A stretch of 46,107 nucleotides of DNA from Candidatus Aalborgicola danicus. GTDB taxonomy: Bacteria; Pseudomonadota; Gammaproteobacteria; Burkholderiales; Burkholderiaceae_C. Every line of letters begins with the position of its first letter. Within the stretch, counting starts at the first letter, position 1. Positions 37,409-44,963 of the stretch are shown here, piece by piece. The stretch lies in the NCBI GenBank assembly GCA_016703945.1, contig JADJBC010000025.1, forward strand, positions 1 through 46,107, in the 5' to 3' direction. A program made the translations under genes and the position numbers. The notes below the pieces were generated by a model, which saw only the letters and a list, made by a program, of their open reading frames with translations, did not search any database and was not told the DNA's origin.

Positions 37409-38109
37409 ATTCCGTCGTGACAAACGATATTCGCCGCTCCAACGCTACCTCCAGCCCCAACTCCATCGGCATTGCGCTATGTGTGGCTCTTGTTGTTCTA
37501 GCGGCAAGTGCCATGGCCAGCGTGTGGTTTGCCTTGCCGGCTGCCTGGGCCGACGCCGTTACCCTCAGCGAGCGCACCACCGTGCGTACCTGGCGCGACG
37601 GTACTGGCCCGCGTTACAACCCGCAGCAATGGGAGACCCTTAGCGCACAGCTGCAAGAAGGCCTGGCCACGGCACCCGGCAACGCCCAACTGCACGATGA
37701 CCTGGGCTACTTGCATGCCGTGCGTTCGCGGCGCATGGGCAACTTGCCTATCGGCAGTTCTGAGCGGGCTTTGCAAAACGAATGGATGGACACGGCCATT
37801 CAGCACTACCGCACTGCCTGCGCGCTGCGCCCGACATTTCCCTACACCTGGGCCTATCTGGCTTTGGCAAAGCACTATCGCGGGCAGTACGACGACGAGT
37901 TTTGGGCCGCCTTTGACCATTCCTTGCAATACGGGCATCGTGAGGCAGCGCTGCACGGTGTTATGGTTGAAGTGGCCTTTGCCGCGTGGCCCAAGCTTGG
38001 TCCCAGTCGTCAAATGGCCATCGCCACCCTCATCCACAGTGCCAAGGCCCCGTTGAAGACCAGGTTTACAGAAATGGCCAGGCGCGCCAACATTCAACTG
38101 CCCGGTTAA
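37405..38109 (+). CDS. Membrane-anchored TPR-like protein of the exopolysaccharide operon
   Basis: 234 aa from a TTG overlapping the phosphatase stop; GTG 37417 is an alternative. One membrane helix (IALCVALVVLAASAMASVWF, about 24-43) and a periplasmic helical region with TPR character (NAQLHDDLGYLHAVRSRR; PYTWAYLALAKHYRGQYDD). No enzyme motif. It may scaffold the polysaccharide machinery. Operon position and overlap support a role there; the exact function is unknown. Confidence 0.7.
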   Translation: MNSVVTNDIRRSNATSSPNSIGIALCVALVVLAASAMASVWFALPAAWADAVTLSERTTVRTWRDGTGPRYNPQQWETLSAQLQEGLATAPGNAQLHDDLGYLHAVRSRRMGNLPIGSSERALQNEWMDTAIQHYRTACALRPTFPYTWAYLALAKHYRGQYDDEFWAAFDHSLQYGHREAALHGVMVEVAFAAWPKLGPSRQMAIATLIHSAKAPLKTRFTEMARRANIQLPG

Positions 38110-38162
38110 CAACCGCGCGCCTTGTGCTACCCTTTCTGCCCATCGTTCAAGGGGTTAGTTCC

Positions 38163-39602
38163 ATGAGTCTTACAGAGCCCGCTGCACCCGGCAGCGGCAC
38201 CATCATTCCGGTCACCCTGTGTGGCGGCAGTGGCACCCGTTTGTGGCCGCTCTCACGCAAAGCATTGCCCAAGCAGTTTGTCCCGCTGATCCAGGGCAAA
38301 AGCCTCTTGCAGTTGACGCTGGAGCGCGCCGCCCTGCTGAACCGCAGCCAGCTCATCGTAGCGGCCGAAGACCACCGCTTTCTGGTTCAGGAGTGTGCCA
38401 ACGCCGCTCAGGTGCACAGCACCATTCTGCTGGAGCCTGCCGCGCGCAACACGGCCGCTGCCATGGCCGCTGCAGCACTCAACGTGCCGCCAGATACCTT
38501 GCTGTTGTTTCTGCCCGCAGACCACCACATTCCCGACACCGCCGCCTTTGCCACCACCGTCCGCTCAGGCGTCCCCGCGGCGCAGGCTGGCTCCATCGTC
38601 ACTTTTGGTGTGCAGCCGTCTTTTCCCAGCACTGCCTACGGCTACATTCAGCAGGGTGTCGCGCTGGCAGGGCAGGGCGCAGCCCACGCAGTGCAACGCT
38701 TCGTCGAAAAACCCAATACCACCCGTGCCCAGGAGTTGCTGCTGGCTGGCGGCCACTTCTGGAATGCCGGCATTTTTCTGATCCAGGCCAGCACCTTGCT
38801 GGCTGCGCTAAAGGCCCATGCGCCGGACATTCTGGCCGCATGCCAGGCCGCTGTTGCCGCCCAGACGGCAGACGGTGACTTTCGCCGCCTGGGCCAAGAG
38901 GCCTTTGCCGCCTGCCGCTCCGAGAGCATTGACTACGCCGTTCTGGAAAAGGCCGACAACGCCGCCGTGCTTCCGTTTGCCGCCGCCTGGAGCGATGTCG
39001 GCAGCTGGAACGCTGTGGCCGACCTTTCGCCGCCCGATGCCCAAGGCAACCGCGTCGATGGCCAGGGTCACCTGGTTGAGGCCACCAATACGTTTATCCA
39101 CGCCCCGCATCGGCCGGTCGTGGCACTGGGCACCAGCAACCTGCTGATCATCGACACGGTCGACGCGGTTCTGGTTGCGGACGCCGCCCATGCCGAGCAG
39201 GTCAAAACCGTGGTGGCGCAGCTGGAGGCCGCAGGTGTGCCCCAGGCACAACACCACCGCCATGTGGCGCGCCCTTGGGGCAGCTACGACAGTGTGGACC
39301 ACGGCAGGCGTTTTCAGGTCAAGCGCATCGTCGTCAAACCCGGTGCCACCCTGAGCCTGCAAATGCACCACCACCGCGCCGAACACTGGGTGGTGGTCAG
39401 CGGCACCGCCGAGGTCACCAACGGCGACAAGGTCATGCTGCTCAGCGAAAACCAAAGCACCTATATTCCCCTGGGCCAGGTGCACCGCCTGCGCAATCCC
39501 GGCAAAGTGCCGCTGGAGATCATAGAAGTGCAATCAGGCTCTTATCTGGGTGAAGATGACATCGTGCGGCTCGAAGACACCTATGGCCGGGCTAACGGCT
39601 GA
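38163..39602 (+). CDS. manC: Mannose-1-phosphate guanylyltransferase / mannose-6-phosphate isomerase
   Basis: 479 aa from ATG 38163. The N-terminal nucleotidyltransferase has GGSGTRLWPLSRKALPKQF and FVEKPN; the C-terminal cupin (about 370-475) is the type II phosphomannose isomerase with RPWGSYDSVDHG, SLQMHHHRAEHWVVVSGTA and IPLGQVHRLRNPG. It makes GDP-mannose for the polysaccharide. GDP-mannose would feed Gmd and Fcl, whose genes lie 2-4 kb downstream but are damaged. Confidence 0.93.
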   Translation: MSLTEPAAPGSGTIIPVTLCGGSGTRLWPLSRKALPKQFVPLIQGKSLLQLTLERAALLNRSQLIVAAEDHRFLVQECANAAQVHSTILLEPAARNTAAAMAAAALNVPPDTLLLFLPADHHIPDTAAFATTVRSGVPAAQAGSIVTFGVQPSFPSTAYGYIQQGVALAGQGAAHAVQRFVEKPNTTRAQELLLAGGHFWNAGIFLIQASTLLAALKAHAPDILAACQAAVAAQTADGDFRRLGQEAFAACRSESIDYAVLEKADNAAVLPFAAAWSDVGSWNAVADLSPPDAQGNRVDGQGHLVEATNTFIHAPHRPVVALGTSNLLIIDTVDAVLVADAAHAEQVKTVVAQLEAAGVPQAQHHRHVARPWGSYDSVDHGRRFQVKRIVVKPGATLSLQMHHHRAEHWVVVSGTAEVTNGDKVMLLSENQSTYIPLGQVHRLRNPGKVPLEIIEVQSGSYLGEDDIVRLEDTYGRANG

Positions 39603-39629
39603 CTAAAGGCTGATGAGATCGTCGCCAAA

Positions 39630-39764
39630 ATGAACAACGCCAACATCAATATCGTTTCTGCTGCCCAAACGAGCGACTATTCGCTCAAAATTGAATTTGA
39701 CGATGGCGCAGTGCAAACGGTGGACTTTGGTCCGTTTCTGAAACGCTCGCACCACCCTGCCTGA
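39630..39764 (+). pseudogene. Truncated DUF2442 gene
   Basis: 44 codons. SLKIEFDDGAVQTVDFGPFL is the N-terminal half of DUF2442 proteins, which often pair with DUF4160 toxin-like partners. The normal second half is missing: the frame ends soon after LKRSHHPA. The remaining gap to 39780 holds nothing else. Confidence 0.6.
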
Positions 39765-39780
39765 ACTGTACCAGCCGCCC

Positions 39781-40083
39781 ATGCGCCTCACCCCCGATCA
39801 GATCCAGGCCATTCGACAAGCCGCCACGGCTACTTTTGGTCCGGGCACTCCGGTCTGGGTATTTGGTTCGCGTGTGGACGACCGTAAAAAAGGTGGCGAC
39901 ATTGATCTGCTGGTGCGTCCACCAGCCATTGCGGCAGACCAGCCATTTGCCAAAAAAATCAAAATGCTCAGCTTGCTTGAGCGCCAACTGGGTGAGCGCA
40001 AGATTGATCTTGTGATCGAGCAGCCAGGTGACTCTCGGCCTATTGTGCTGGTGGCCCATTCCACTGGAATTCAAATCCAATGA
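39781..40083 (+). CDS. mntA: MntA-like minimal nucleotidyltransferase (antitoxin)
   Basis: 100 aa. FGSRVDDRKKGGDIDLLVR has the GSxxxG/A...DxD nucleotidyltransferase motif, and the second acidic position lies in KIDLVIE. Proteins of this type AMPylate and silence HepT-family HEPN toxins. The stop overlaps the HEPN gene start by ATGA, which fits a type VII pair. Start at ATG 39781. Confidence 0.85.
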   Translation: MRLTPDQIQAIRQAATATFGPGTPVWVFGSRVDDRKKGGDIDLLVRPPAIAADQPFAKKIKMLSLLERQLGERKIDLVIEQPGDSRPIVLVAHSTGIQIQ

Positions 40084-40553
40084 AGCCCACACCCGACCAA
40101 CTCGCCTTGCAGCAAGTCCACGCTGTGTGCCAAACGCACGCCGAAACATTGGGCGAAGCCCTGCAAGACATGCAATTGCGTGCTCTCACGCTGGATGACT
40201 ACGACCACCTGTCAAAAGAGGACCGTCGACTACTAGACCAGTTTGCCTATCGCTACACCCGGCTACAAGACGACATGGGCGCGCGCCTGATGCCAGCCGT
40301 ACTGAAAGCCCTGGGTGAAGACATTGGCCCGATGTCGGCCATTGACCGCTTTAGCCGCCTGGAGCAACTTGGTTGGCTATCCAGCGCAGACGAATGGCTT
40401 GCCATGCGCCAAGTGCGCAACCAGTTCGCCCACGATTACCCCGACAGCGCCGCAGAGCGGTTTGAGCGCCTGCAGGCAGCCACCCACGCCGCGCAAAGGC
40501 TGTTGGCGTTAATGGTGCATTTTCAACGCCAATTGGTATCCCTTCCCTCATAG
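40080..40553 (+). CDS. hepT: HEPN-domain protein (HepT-like toxin)
   Basis: 157 aa, all-helical. RNQFAHDYP holds the R-x4-H HEPN ribonuclease motif, followed by the tyrosine that MntA-type partners AMPylate. It is read right behind the nucleotidyltransferase. The first 60 residues are longer than in the smallest HepT proteins. Both members look intact, so the module may be active. Confidence 0.8.
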   Translation: MKPTPDQLALQQVHAVCQTHAETLGEALQDMQLRALTLDDYDHLSKEDRRLLDQFAYRYTRLQDDMGARLMPAVLKALGEDIGPMSAIDRFSRLEQLGWLSSADEWLAMRQVRNQFAHDYPDSAAERFERLQAATHAAQRLLALMVHFQRQLVSLPS

Positions 40554-40662
40554 ACAAACTTCGCACTTCAACCAACGGGAAGTGGTGTTCACCTTTGGGG
40601 TGTATTACGGTGGACTAGACTATAAATCTGCGGTGCAATGAGAACAGGACGCTCTCAAATGA

Positions 40663-40797
40663 ATAGCGGCTCACGCATATTCCACGAGGGCTAGCAGCCA
40701 ATTTGATGCAAATATCAGCCTGCAACGTGTCTATAAACAGCGGTTTATAGCCATTTACCCCTCCAGCCCTCGTGAAATAAGCGATAGCTGCTATCAA
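40663..40797. repeat. 135-bp interspersed repeat, copy 1
   Basis: Almost identical to 41679-41813, from ATAGCGGCTCAC to GCTATCAA. Within it CACGAGGGCT (40683-40692) and AGCCCTCGTG (40765-40774) are perfect inverted ends, and GTCTATAAACAGCGGTTTATA adds an inner dyad. No open frame. It behaves like a non-autonomous MITE-type element. The gap before it (40554-40662) holds no gene I can see. Confidence 0.85.
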
Positions 40798-40817
40798 TTC
40801 AGGAGTGAGTTGATACT

Positions 40818-41018
40818 TCAATGCGGGGCAAACCGGATCTGTTGAAAAACCGAGGGCGCCCGATTTTCCGACGGTGGCTGCAAAACAATGCGACCTTGCG
40901 CTGCGCTAGTAACTTCCTCGCGTTGAACACTTTCGATCAGGCGTTTGATATCGAACTCTGCATCCTGCGCCAAGTGTTCTTTCGTCGCGTGCAGTGCATT
41001 GATGATTTCATCATTCAT
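40818..41018 (-). CDS. Probable antitoxin of a PIN-domain toxin
   Basis: 66 aa from the ATG at 41018. MNDEIINALHATKEHLAQDA is followed by a helix (FDIKRLIESVQREE) and a basic, proline-rich tail. It matches small partners of VapC-like genes in size and position. Its start overlaps the end of the toxin gene by 8 bases. The toxin gene comes first, the reverse of usual order. The 3' end abuts repeat copy 1. No DNA-binding motif is obvious. Confidence 0.55.
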   Translation of the reverse strand: MNDEIINALHATKEHLAQDAEFDIKRLIESVQREEVTSAAQGRIVLQPPSENRAPSVFQQIRFAPH

Positions 41019-41489
41019 CGTCTTCTCCAAGTAGTTCTTCCGGTGGGCAAACAAACGGCAACGCCAAGCCGATGGAACTTAATTTCGCCGCAATTTTTGC
41101 CTGTATGACCGGGTTAGCAATGTGTTTGAAATTCCAGCTCAACAAAAAGTCAACTTGATGCACGGCAGCTATAGCGATGTGCAAGGCGTCTTCAGCAGCC
41201 TTTGCTGGCATGATGTTTTCGGTGATCAGCAGGGTCGCCAGGTCTGCGGCTTGCGGTGTCAAACTCAACAACGGTATCCCGTCTACAGCGCTCATGCGGC
41301 GCTGTGCAGCCGTTGCGTCACCGTCTTTGCATTCGCGAATGACCACCTCTGAAACAAATAAGCTGCATTCGTCCCGACGCTCCCACCATCTGCGCGTCAA
41401 AGTTGCCGCGACGACCCCACCAAGGATGCACTGTCCCTGGCGGTCAGGTAACTAAAGACAGACGTTTCGACATACACGCGCGGTTTCAT
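41011..41489 (-). pseudogene. PIN-domain (VapC-like) toxin gene with a frameshift
   Basis: The ATG at 41489 opens YVETSVFSYLTARDS, the PIN N-terminus with its acidic site, but the frame stops after 30 codons. The protein resumes in another frame as VVAATLTRRWWERRDECSLF and runs to AAEDALHIAIAAVHQVDFLL and NFKHIAN, the remaining PIN motifs. The shift lies at the four-base C run (plus strand) at 41415-41418; two bases fewer would restore LVVVAATLTRRWW and about 158 aa. As read, the toxin is dead. Confidence 0.75.
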
Positions 41490-41511
41490 GGTGGCACTGT
41501 AACGGATTTGG

Positions 41512-41682
41512 ATGTTCTTGCCTCTGCTGCAGCGCGGGTTCCCCGAGATCACAGATTTCTTCCTGCCGCCCGAAGGCTGCAGTTACCGCATGGCGCTGGT
41601 CCCCAACAACCTGCGCAAATTTGACCGCGTAGAAGCCCTGCAATTCGATAATTGGGCCATGGATTCGCTACATGTTTCATAG
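41512..41682 (+). CDS. Unrecognised 56-aa ORF, perhaps a gene fragment
   Basis: The frame from ATG 41512 to TAG 41682 reads as plausible protein (RGFPEITDFFLPPEGCSYRM, then LVPNNLRKFDR) and ends inside repeat copy 2. I do not recognise the family. Its last part, CTGCAATTCGATAATTGG and CCATGG, recurs at 44179-44201, so part of it is repeated DNA. It may be a remnant. Confidence 0.3.
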   Translation: MFLPLLQRGFPEITDFFLPPEGCSYRMALVPNNLRKFDRVEALQFDNWAMDSLHVS

Positions 41683-41813
41683 CGGCTCACGTATATTCCA
41701 CGAGGGCTAGCAGCCAATTTGATGCAAATATCAGCCTGCAATTTGTCTATAAACAGCGGTTTATAGCCATTTACCCCTCCAGCCCTCGTGAAACAAGCAC
41801 AAGCCGCTATCAA
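41679..41813. repeat. 135-bp interspersed repeat, copy 2
   Basis: Same length and order as copy 1, differing at a few bases. The inverted ends are CACGAGGGCT (41699-41708) and AGCCCTCGTG (41781-41790). Its right flank AAAACCATAGTA is shared with the remnant at 44918-44960 rather than with copy 1. Confidence 0.85.
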
Positions 41814-41902
41814 AACCATAGTACCCATGATCACCGCCGTTTTAGTGCCATAGCCGTCAGCTAGAATCCGCTTTTCGCGCAAGAGCCTGAAGCTCAGCCC
41901 CC

Positions 41903-42776
41903 ATGCGCTGGCCCGGCAAAATCCAGGCAGAGGTTACTGTTTTGCAGACCGACAAAATCTACGTTGCCGGCCACCGCGGCATGGTGGGCAGTGCCATTGT
42001 GCGCACCCTGTTGGCCCAGGGCGTTGCCCCTGCAAACATCATCCACCGCACGCACGCCCAGCTGGACCTGACCAACCAGGCCGCCGTTCACGCCAACAAC
42101 ACCTACCCGGCAGACTTCATTTATGACAACCTGATGGTGCAGGCCAACGTCATCCAGGCGGCCCACACCCACGGCGTGCAAAAGCTGCTGTTTTTGGGTT
42201 CCAGCTGCATCTACCCCCGCATGGCCCAGCAACCCATGGTGGAGGGCGCGTTGCTCACCGGCACCCTGGAGCCCACCAACGAACCCTATGCCATTGCCAA
42301 AATTGCCGGCATCAAACTGTGCGAAAGCTTCAACCGCCAGCATGGGCGTGATTACCGCAGCGTCATGCCCACCAACCTCTATGGCCCGGGCGACAACTAC
42401 CACCCCGAAAACAGCCACGTCATCCCCGCGCTGATCCGCCGGTTTCACGAAGCCAAGGCCAGCGGCGCGCCCCAGGTCGCCATCTGGGGCACCGGCACGC
42501 CCAAGCGCGAGTTTTTGTATGTAGACGACATGGCCGCTGCCAGCGTCTTCGTCATGAACCTGCCCTTGGCCACCTACCAGGCCAACACCACGCCCATGTG
42601 CAGCCACATCAATGTGGGCTTTGGCAGTGATGTCACCATTGCCGAGGTGGCCCACGCCGTCAGCCAGGCCGTGGGCTTTGAGGGCCAGGTCACCTTTGAC
42701 ACCACCAAGCCCGACGGCGCGCCCCGCAAGTGGATGGACAGCAGCCGCATAAACGCCCTGGGCTGGAACGCCCGCG
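41903..42776 (+). pseudogene. fcl: GDP-L-fucose synthase gene, internally deleted and 3'-truncated
   Basis: GHRGMVGSAIVRTLL is the NADP-binding start, and the YAIAK catalytic motif and GTGTPKREFLYVDDMA are kept. However HAQLDLTNQAAV runs straight into HANNTYPADFIYDNL: about 20 residues that include the VYLAAAKVGG strand are missing in frame. At LGWNARA the frame passes into gmd sequence, losing about 30 C-terminal residues. The start may be TTG 41942 rather than ATG 41903. As built the protein should be inactive, since a core Rossmann strand is gone. It lies downstream of manC, which makes the precursor. Confidence 0.75.
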
Positions 42777-43556
42777 CTAGAGGCCATCCGCATCCTGGGC
42801 CTGGAGAAGAAAACCCGCTTTTACCAAGCCAGCACCTCGGAGCTGTATGGCCTGGTGCAAGAAACCCCGCAACGCGAAACCACCCCCTTCTACCCCCGGT
42901 CACCCTACGCCGTAGCCAAGCTCTACGCCTATTGGATTACCGTCAACTACCGCGAAGCCTATGGCATGTATGCCTGCAACGGCATCTTGTTCAACCACGA
43001 AAGCCCGCGCCGTGGCGAAACCTTTGTTACCCGCAAAATCACCCGCGGCATGAGCAACATTGCCCAGGGCCTGGAGCAGTGTTTGTATATGGGCAACATG
43101 GACGCCCTGCGCGACTGGGGCCACGCCAAAGACTATGTGCGCATGCAGTGGATGATGCTGCAGCAAGACAAGCCGCAAGACTTCGTCATTGCCACCGGCG
43201 TGCAATACAGCGTGCGCGATTTCATCCACTGGACGGCCGCCGCACTGGGCATTACCGTGCAGTTTGAAGGCACCGGTGTGGATGAAGTGGCAAAAGTGGT
43301 CGCCATCCATGGCACCGATGCCCCCGCGCTGAAGGTGGGTGACGTGGTGGTAAAGGTAGACCCAAGGTACTTTCGCCCCACCGAAGTGGAAACCCTGCTG
43401 GGTGACCCAAGCAAAGCCAAGACCGAACTGGGCTGGATACCCGAGATCACCGCGCAGGACATGTGCACAGAGATGGTGGCCAGCGACTTGGCACACGCCC
43501 AACAGCAGGCCCTGCTGAAAAAGCACGGTTACGACGTGAACGTCAGCGTGGAATAG
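42777..43556 (+). pseudogene. gmd: GDP-mannose 4,6-dehydratase gene, 5' third missing
   Basis: The sequence enters at LEAIRILGLEKKTRFYQAST and continues intact to the C-terminus: TSELYG and SPYAVAKLYAYW (the Y-x3-K pair), NHESPRRGETFVTRKI, RDWGHAKDYV and the final helices. The first 105-110 residues with the NAD-binding GxxGxxG are absent because the fcl remnant joins directly at 42776. The order fcl-gmd is the reverse of the usual gmd-fcl, which suggests recombination or a collapsed assembly. Confidence 0.75.
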
Positions 43557-43582
43557 CCTGGCACCGTCTGCGGGAAAACACC

Positions 43583-44165
43583 ATGCAAATCACCATTGCA
43601 GGCATAGGCTACTTAGGCCTGAGCAACGCCGGCCGTGACACCTATGCCGCCAGCTACGCCTGAATAGCACGGCAGATCATCAAAGGCGTATGCCTGGACC
43701 CGCGCATAGGCGGCCACTACAACAACCCCAGCTTTGGTTATGGCGGCTACTGCCTGCCCAAAGACACCAAACAGCTGCTGGCCAACTACAGCGCGGTGCC
43801 GCAAAACATCATGCGCGCCATTGTGGACAGCAACACCACCCGCAAAGACTTTTGTGCGGCCGAGATATTTCGCTGCCGGAAAGACACCTGTTGTTGGCAT
43901 TTACCGGCTGGTGATGAAGGAAGGCAGCGGCAACTTCAGAAGCAGCAGTATCCAGGGCATCATGAAACGCATCAAGGCCAAGGGCGTAGAGGTGATCGTT
44001 TATGAGCCAGTGCTGAAAGAGGCGCTCTTTTTCAACAGCCGCGTAGTCACTGACCTGGCGCAATTCAAGCAAGAGGCGGATGTTATCGTGGTAAACCGCC
44101 AAGCGCCTGAGCTGAGTGAAGTAGCAGGCAAGGTTTACACGCGCGATTTGTTCGGACAAGACTAG
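43583..44165 (+). pseudogene. ugd: UDP-glucose 6-dehydrogenase remnant
   Basis: ATG 43583 starts MQITIAGIGYLGLSNA, the normal N-terminus, but then jumps to DTYAASY, a position more than 200 residues further on. An in-frame TGA (43661) follows, then RQIIKGVCLDPRIGGHYNNP and YGGYCLPKDTKQLLANY with the catalytic cysteine. A frameshift near 43870-43880 leads to VVGIYRLVMKEGSGNF and the C-terminus at YTRDLFGQD. Compared with the 388-aa enterobacterial-type enzyme, about half is gone. Confidence 0.8.
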
Positions 44166-44207
44166 CTGAACCTGCCCCTGAAATTCGATAATTGGACCAT
44201 GGGTTAG

Positions 44208-44366
44208 CTACACTCGTCGATTGAAATACCGACGGGCACTACCTTGCCTTTGCCAAGTCTGCGGCGATATGTGCAGGCGAATAAATTGCTGCCTTGTCAC
44301 ACGGTGGGACGCAATCAGATGTTTTCTGCCGAAGATCTTCGGGCCTACAAACGAGCTCGGCGGTAA
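44208..44366 (+). pseudogene. Remnant of a helix-turn-helix (excisionase/antitoxin-like) gene
   Basis: The open frame ends in LRRYVQANKLLPCHTVGRNQ followed by MFSAEDLRAYKRARR and TAA, a pattern of MerR/excisionase-type HTH proteins often found as antitoxins. The first helices are missing and the upstream frame is closed. A VapC-like fragment follows 12 bases later, so this was probably a TA pair. Confidence 0.45.
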
Positions 44367-44378
44367 CCCGATCTGCAG

Positions 44379-44432
44379 GTGATAGCGTGGCTTGATCATC
44401 AGCCAGTCGAATCTGTTTGGATCGACTCCTGA
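44379..44432 (+). pseudogene. VapC-like toxin fragment
   Basis: VIAWLDHQPVESVWIDS followed by TGA matches the segment after the N-terminal aspartate in many PIN toxins (xxAWLDxQPxESVWxTxIT). Both the start with its DTN motif and the rest are missing. Between here and 44504 nothing coding is seen. Confidence 0.45.
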
Positions 44433-44504
44433 CCAGTAGCTCGCTGTTGCCGGTTTGCGATACCTGTTGCAAAATGAAGCACCAACTGTTTCGAAGAATT
44501 TGAC

Positions 44505-44813
44505 GTGCAAGTAGAAGCTATATACAACAAAGGCCGCATTGAGCTGGTTCAACCCCTGCGCCTGCGTCATGACCAGGTGCGCTTGCTTGTGACGGTTCCT
44601 GACGAAGAGGTTGACCAAACGGGCAACCCCTACAACCTGTCCGCTGACGTGCTACAAAAAGCAGAAGAAATGCTCCAACGCATGGATGCGGTGCTGCGTG
44701 CGCCCCTGCCACCTGATGACGAACTGCCAGAGATCACACCAAAGCAATTGGAACGTATTGAAGCCTTTGAGCTACGCGCACAAATGCGACGCGAACAGGG
44801 CCGCCCGACGTAA
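44505..44813 (+). CDS. AF2212-like (DUF104-type) putative antitoxin
   Basis: 102 aa from GTG 44505. VEAIYNKGRIELVQPLRLRH resembles the DUF104 beta-barrel start (xxAIYExGxxxPLxPLxL), a family that pairs with PIN toxins. The C-terminal half is charged and helical. No toxin gene follows; a dehydrogenase remnant overlaps the end instead. It may be an orphan. Confidence 0.5.
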   Translation: MQVEAIYNKGRIELVQPLRLRHDQVRLLVTVPDEEVDQTGNPYNLSADVLQKAEEMLQRMDAVLRAPLPPDDELPEITPKQLERIEAFELRAQMRREQGRPT

Positions 44814-44915
44814 CGGCTTGACCACGGCCGCCGCCATCAGTGCACTGTGCAAACCAGAGCATGTGCTGTACGACCTGAAGTAACTGCTGCCCGCGACTAA
44901 TAGCGATCTACGACT
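44812..44915 (+). pseudogene. C-terminal remnant of a nucleotide-sugar dehydrogenase
   Basis: CKPEHVLYDLK, then TAA, then LLPATNSDLRL in the same frame. UDP-sugar dehydrogenases of the TviB/WbpA group end in YDLKYxLP, so the TAA replaces a tyrosine codon. Only about 35 codons survive. Confidence 0.5.
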
Positions 44916-44917
44916 CT

Positions 44918-44960
44918 ACCCTTCGTAAAATAAGCGCAAGCAGCTATCAAAACCATAGTA
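44918..44960. repeat. Interspersed-repeat remnant before the AlbA_2 gene
   Basis: CCCTTCGTAAAATAAGCGC and AGCTATCAAAACCATAGTA match the right end and flank of repeat copy 2. The left part is missing. It directly precedes the start codon at 44964, so it may contribute to that gene's expression. Confidence 0.6.
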
Positions 44961-44963
44961 ACT

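Noticed and set aside
41603..41682. Continuation of the 56-aa ORF as part of a known glycan gene
   Set aside because: I could not match it to any family, and part of it is repeated DNA.
44208..44618. Minus-strand open frames of 77-136 codons in the degenerate region
   Set aside because: The plus strand in the same place gives recognisable HTH and PIN fragments, so these are treated as shadows.
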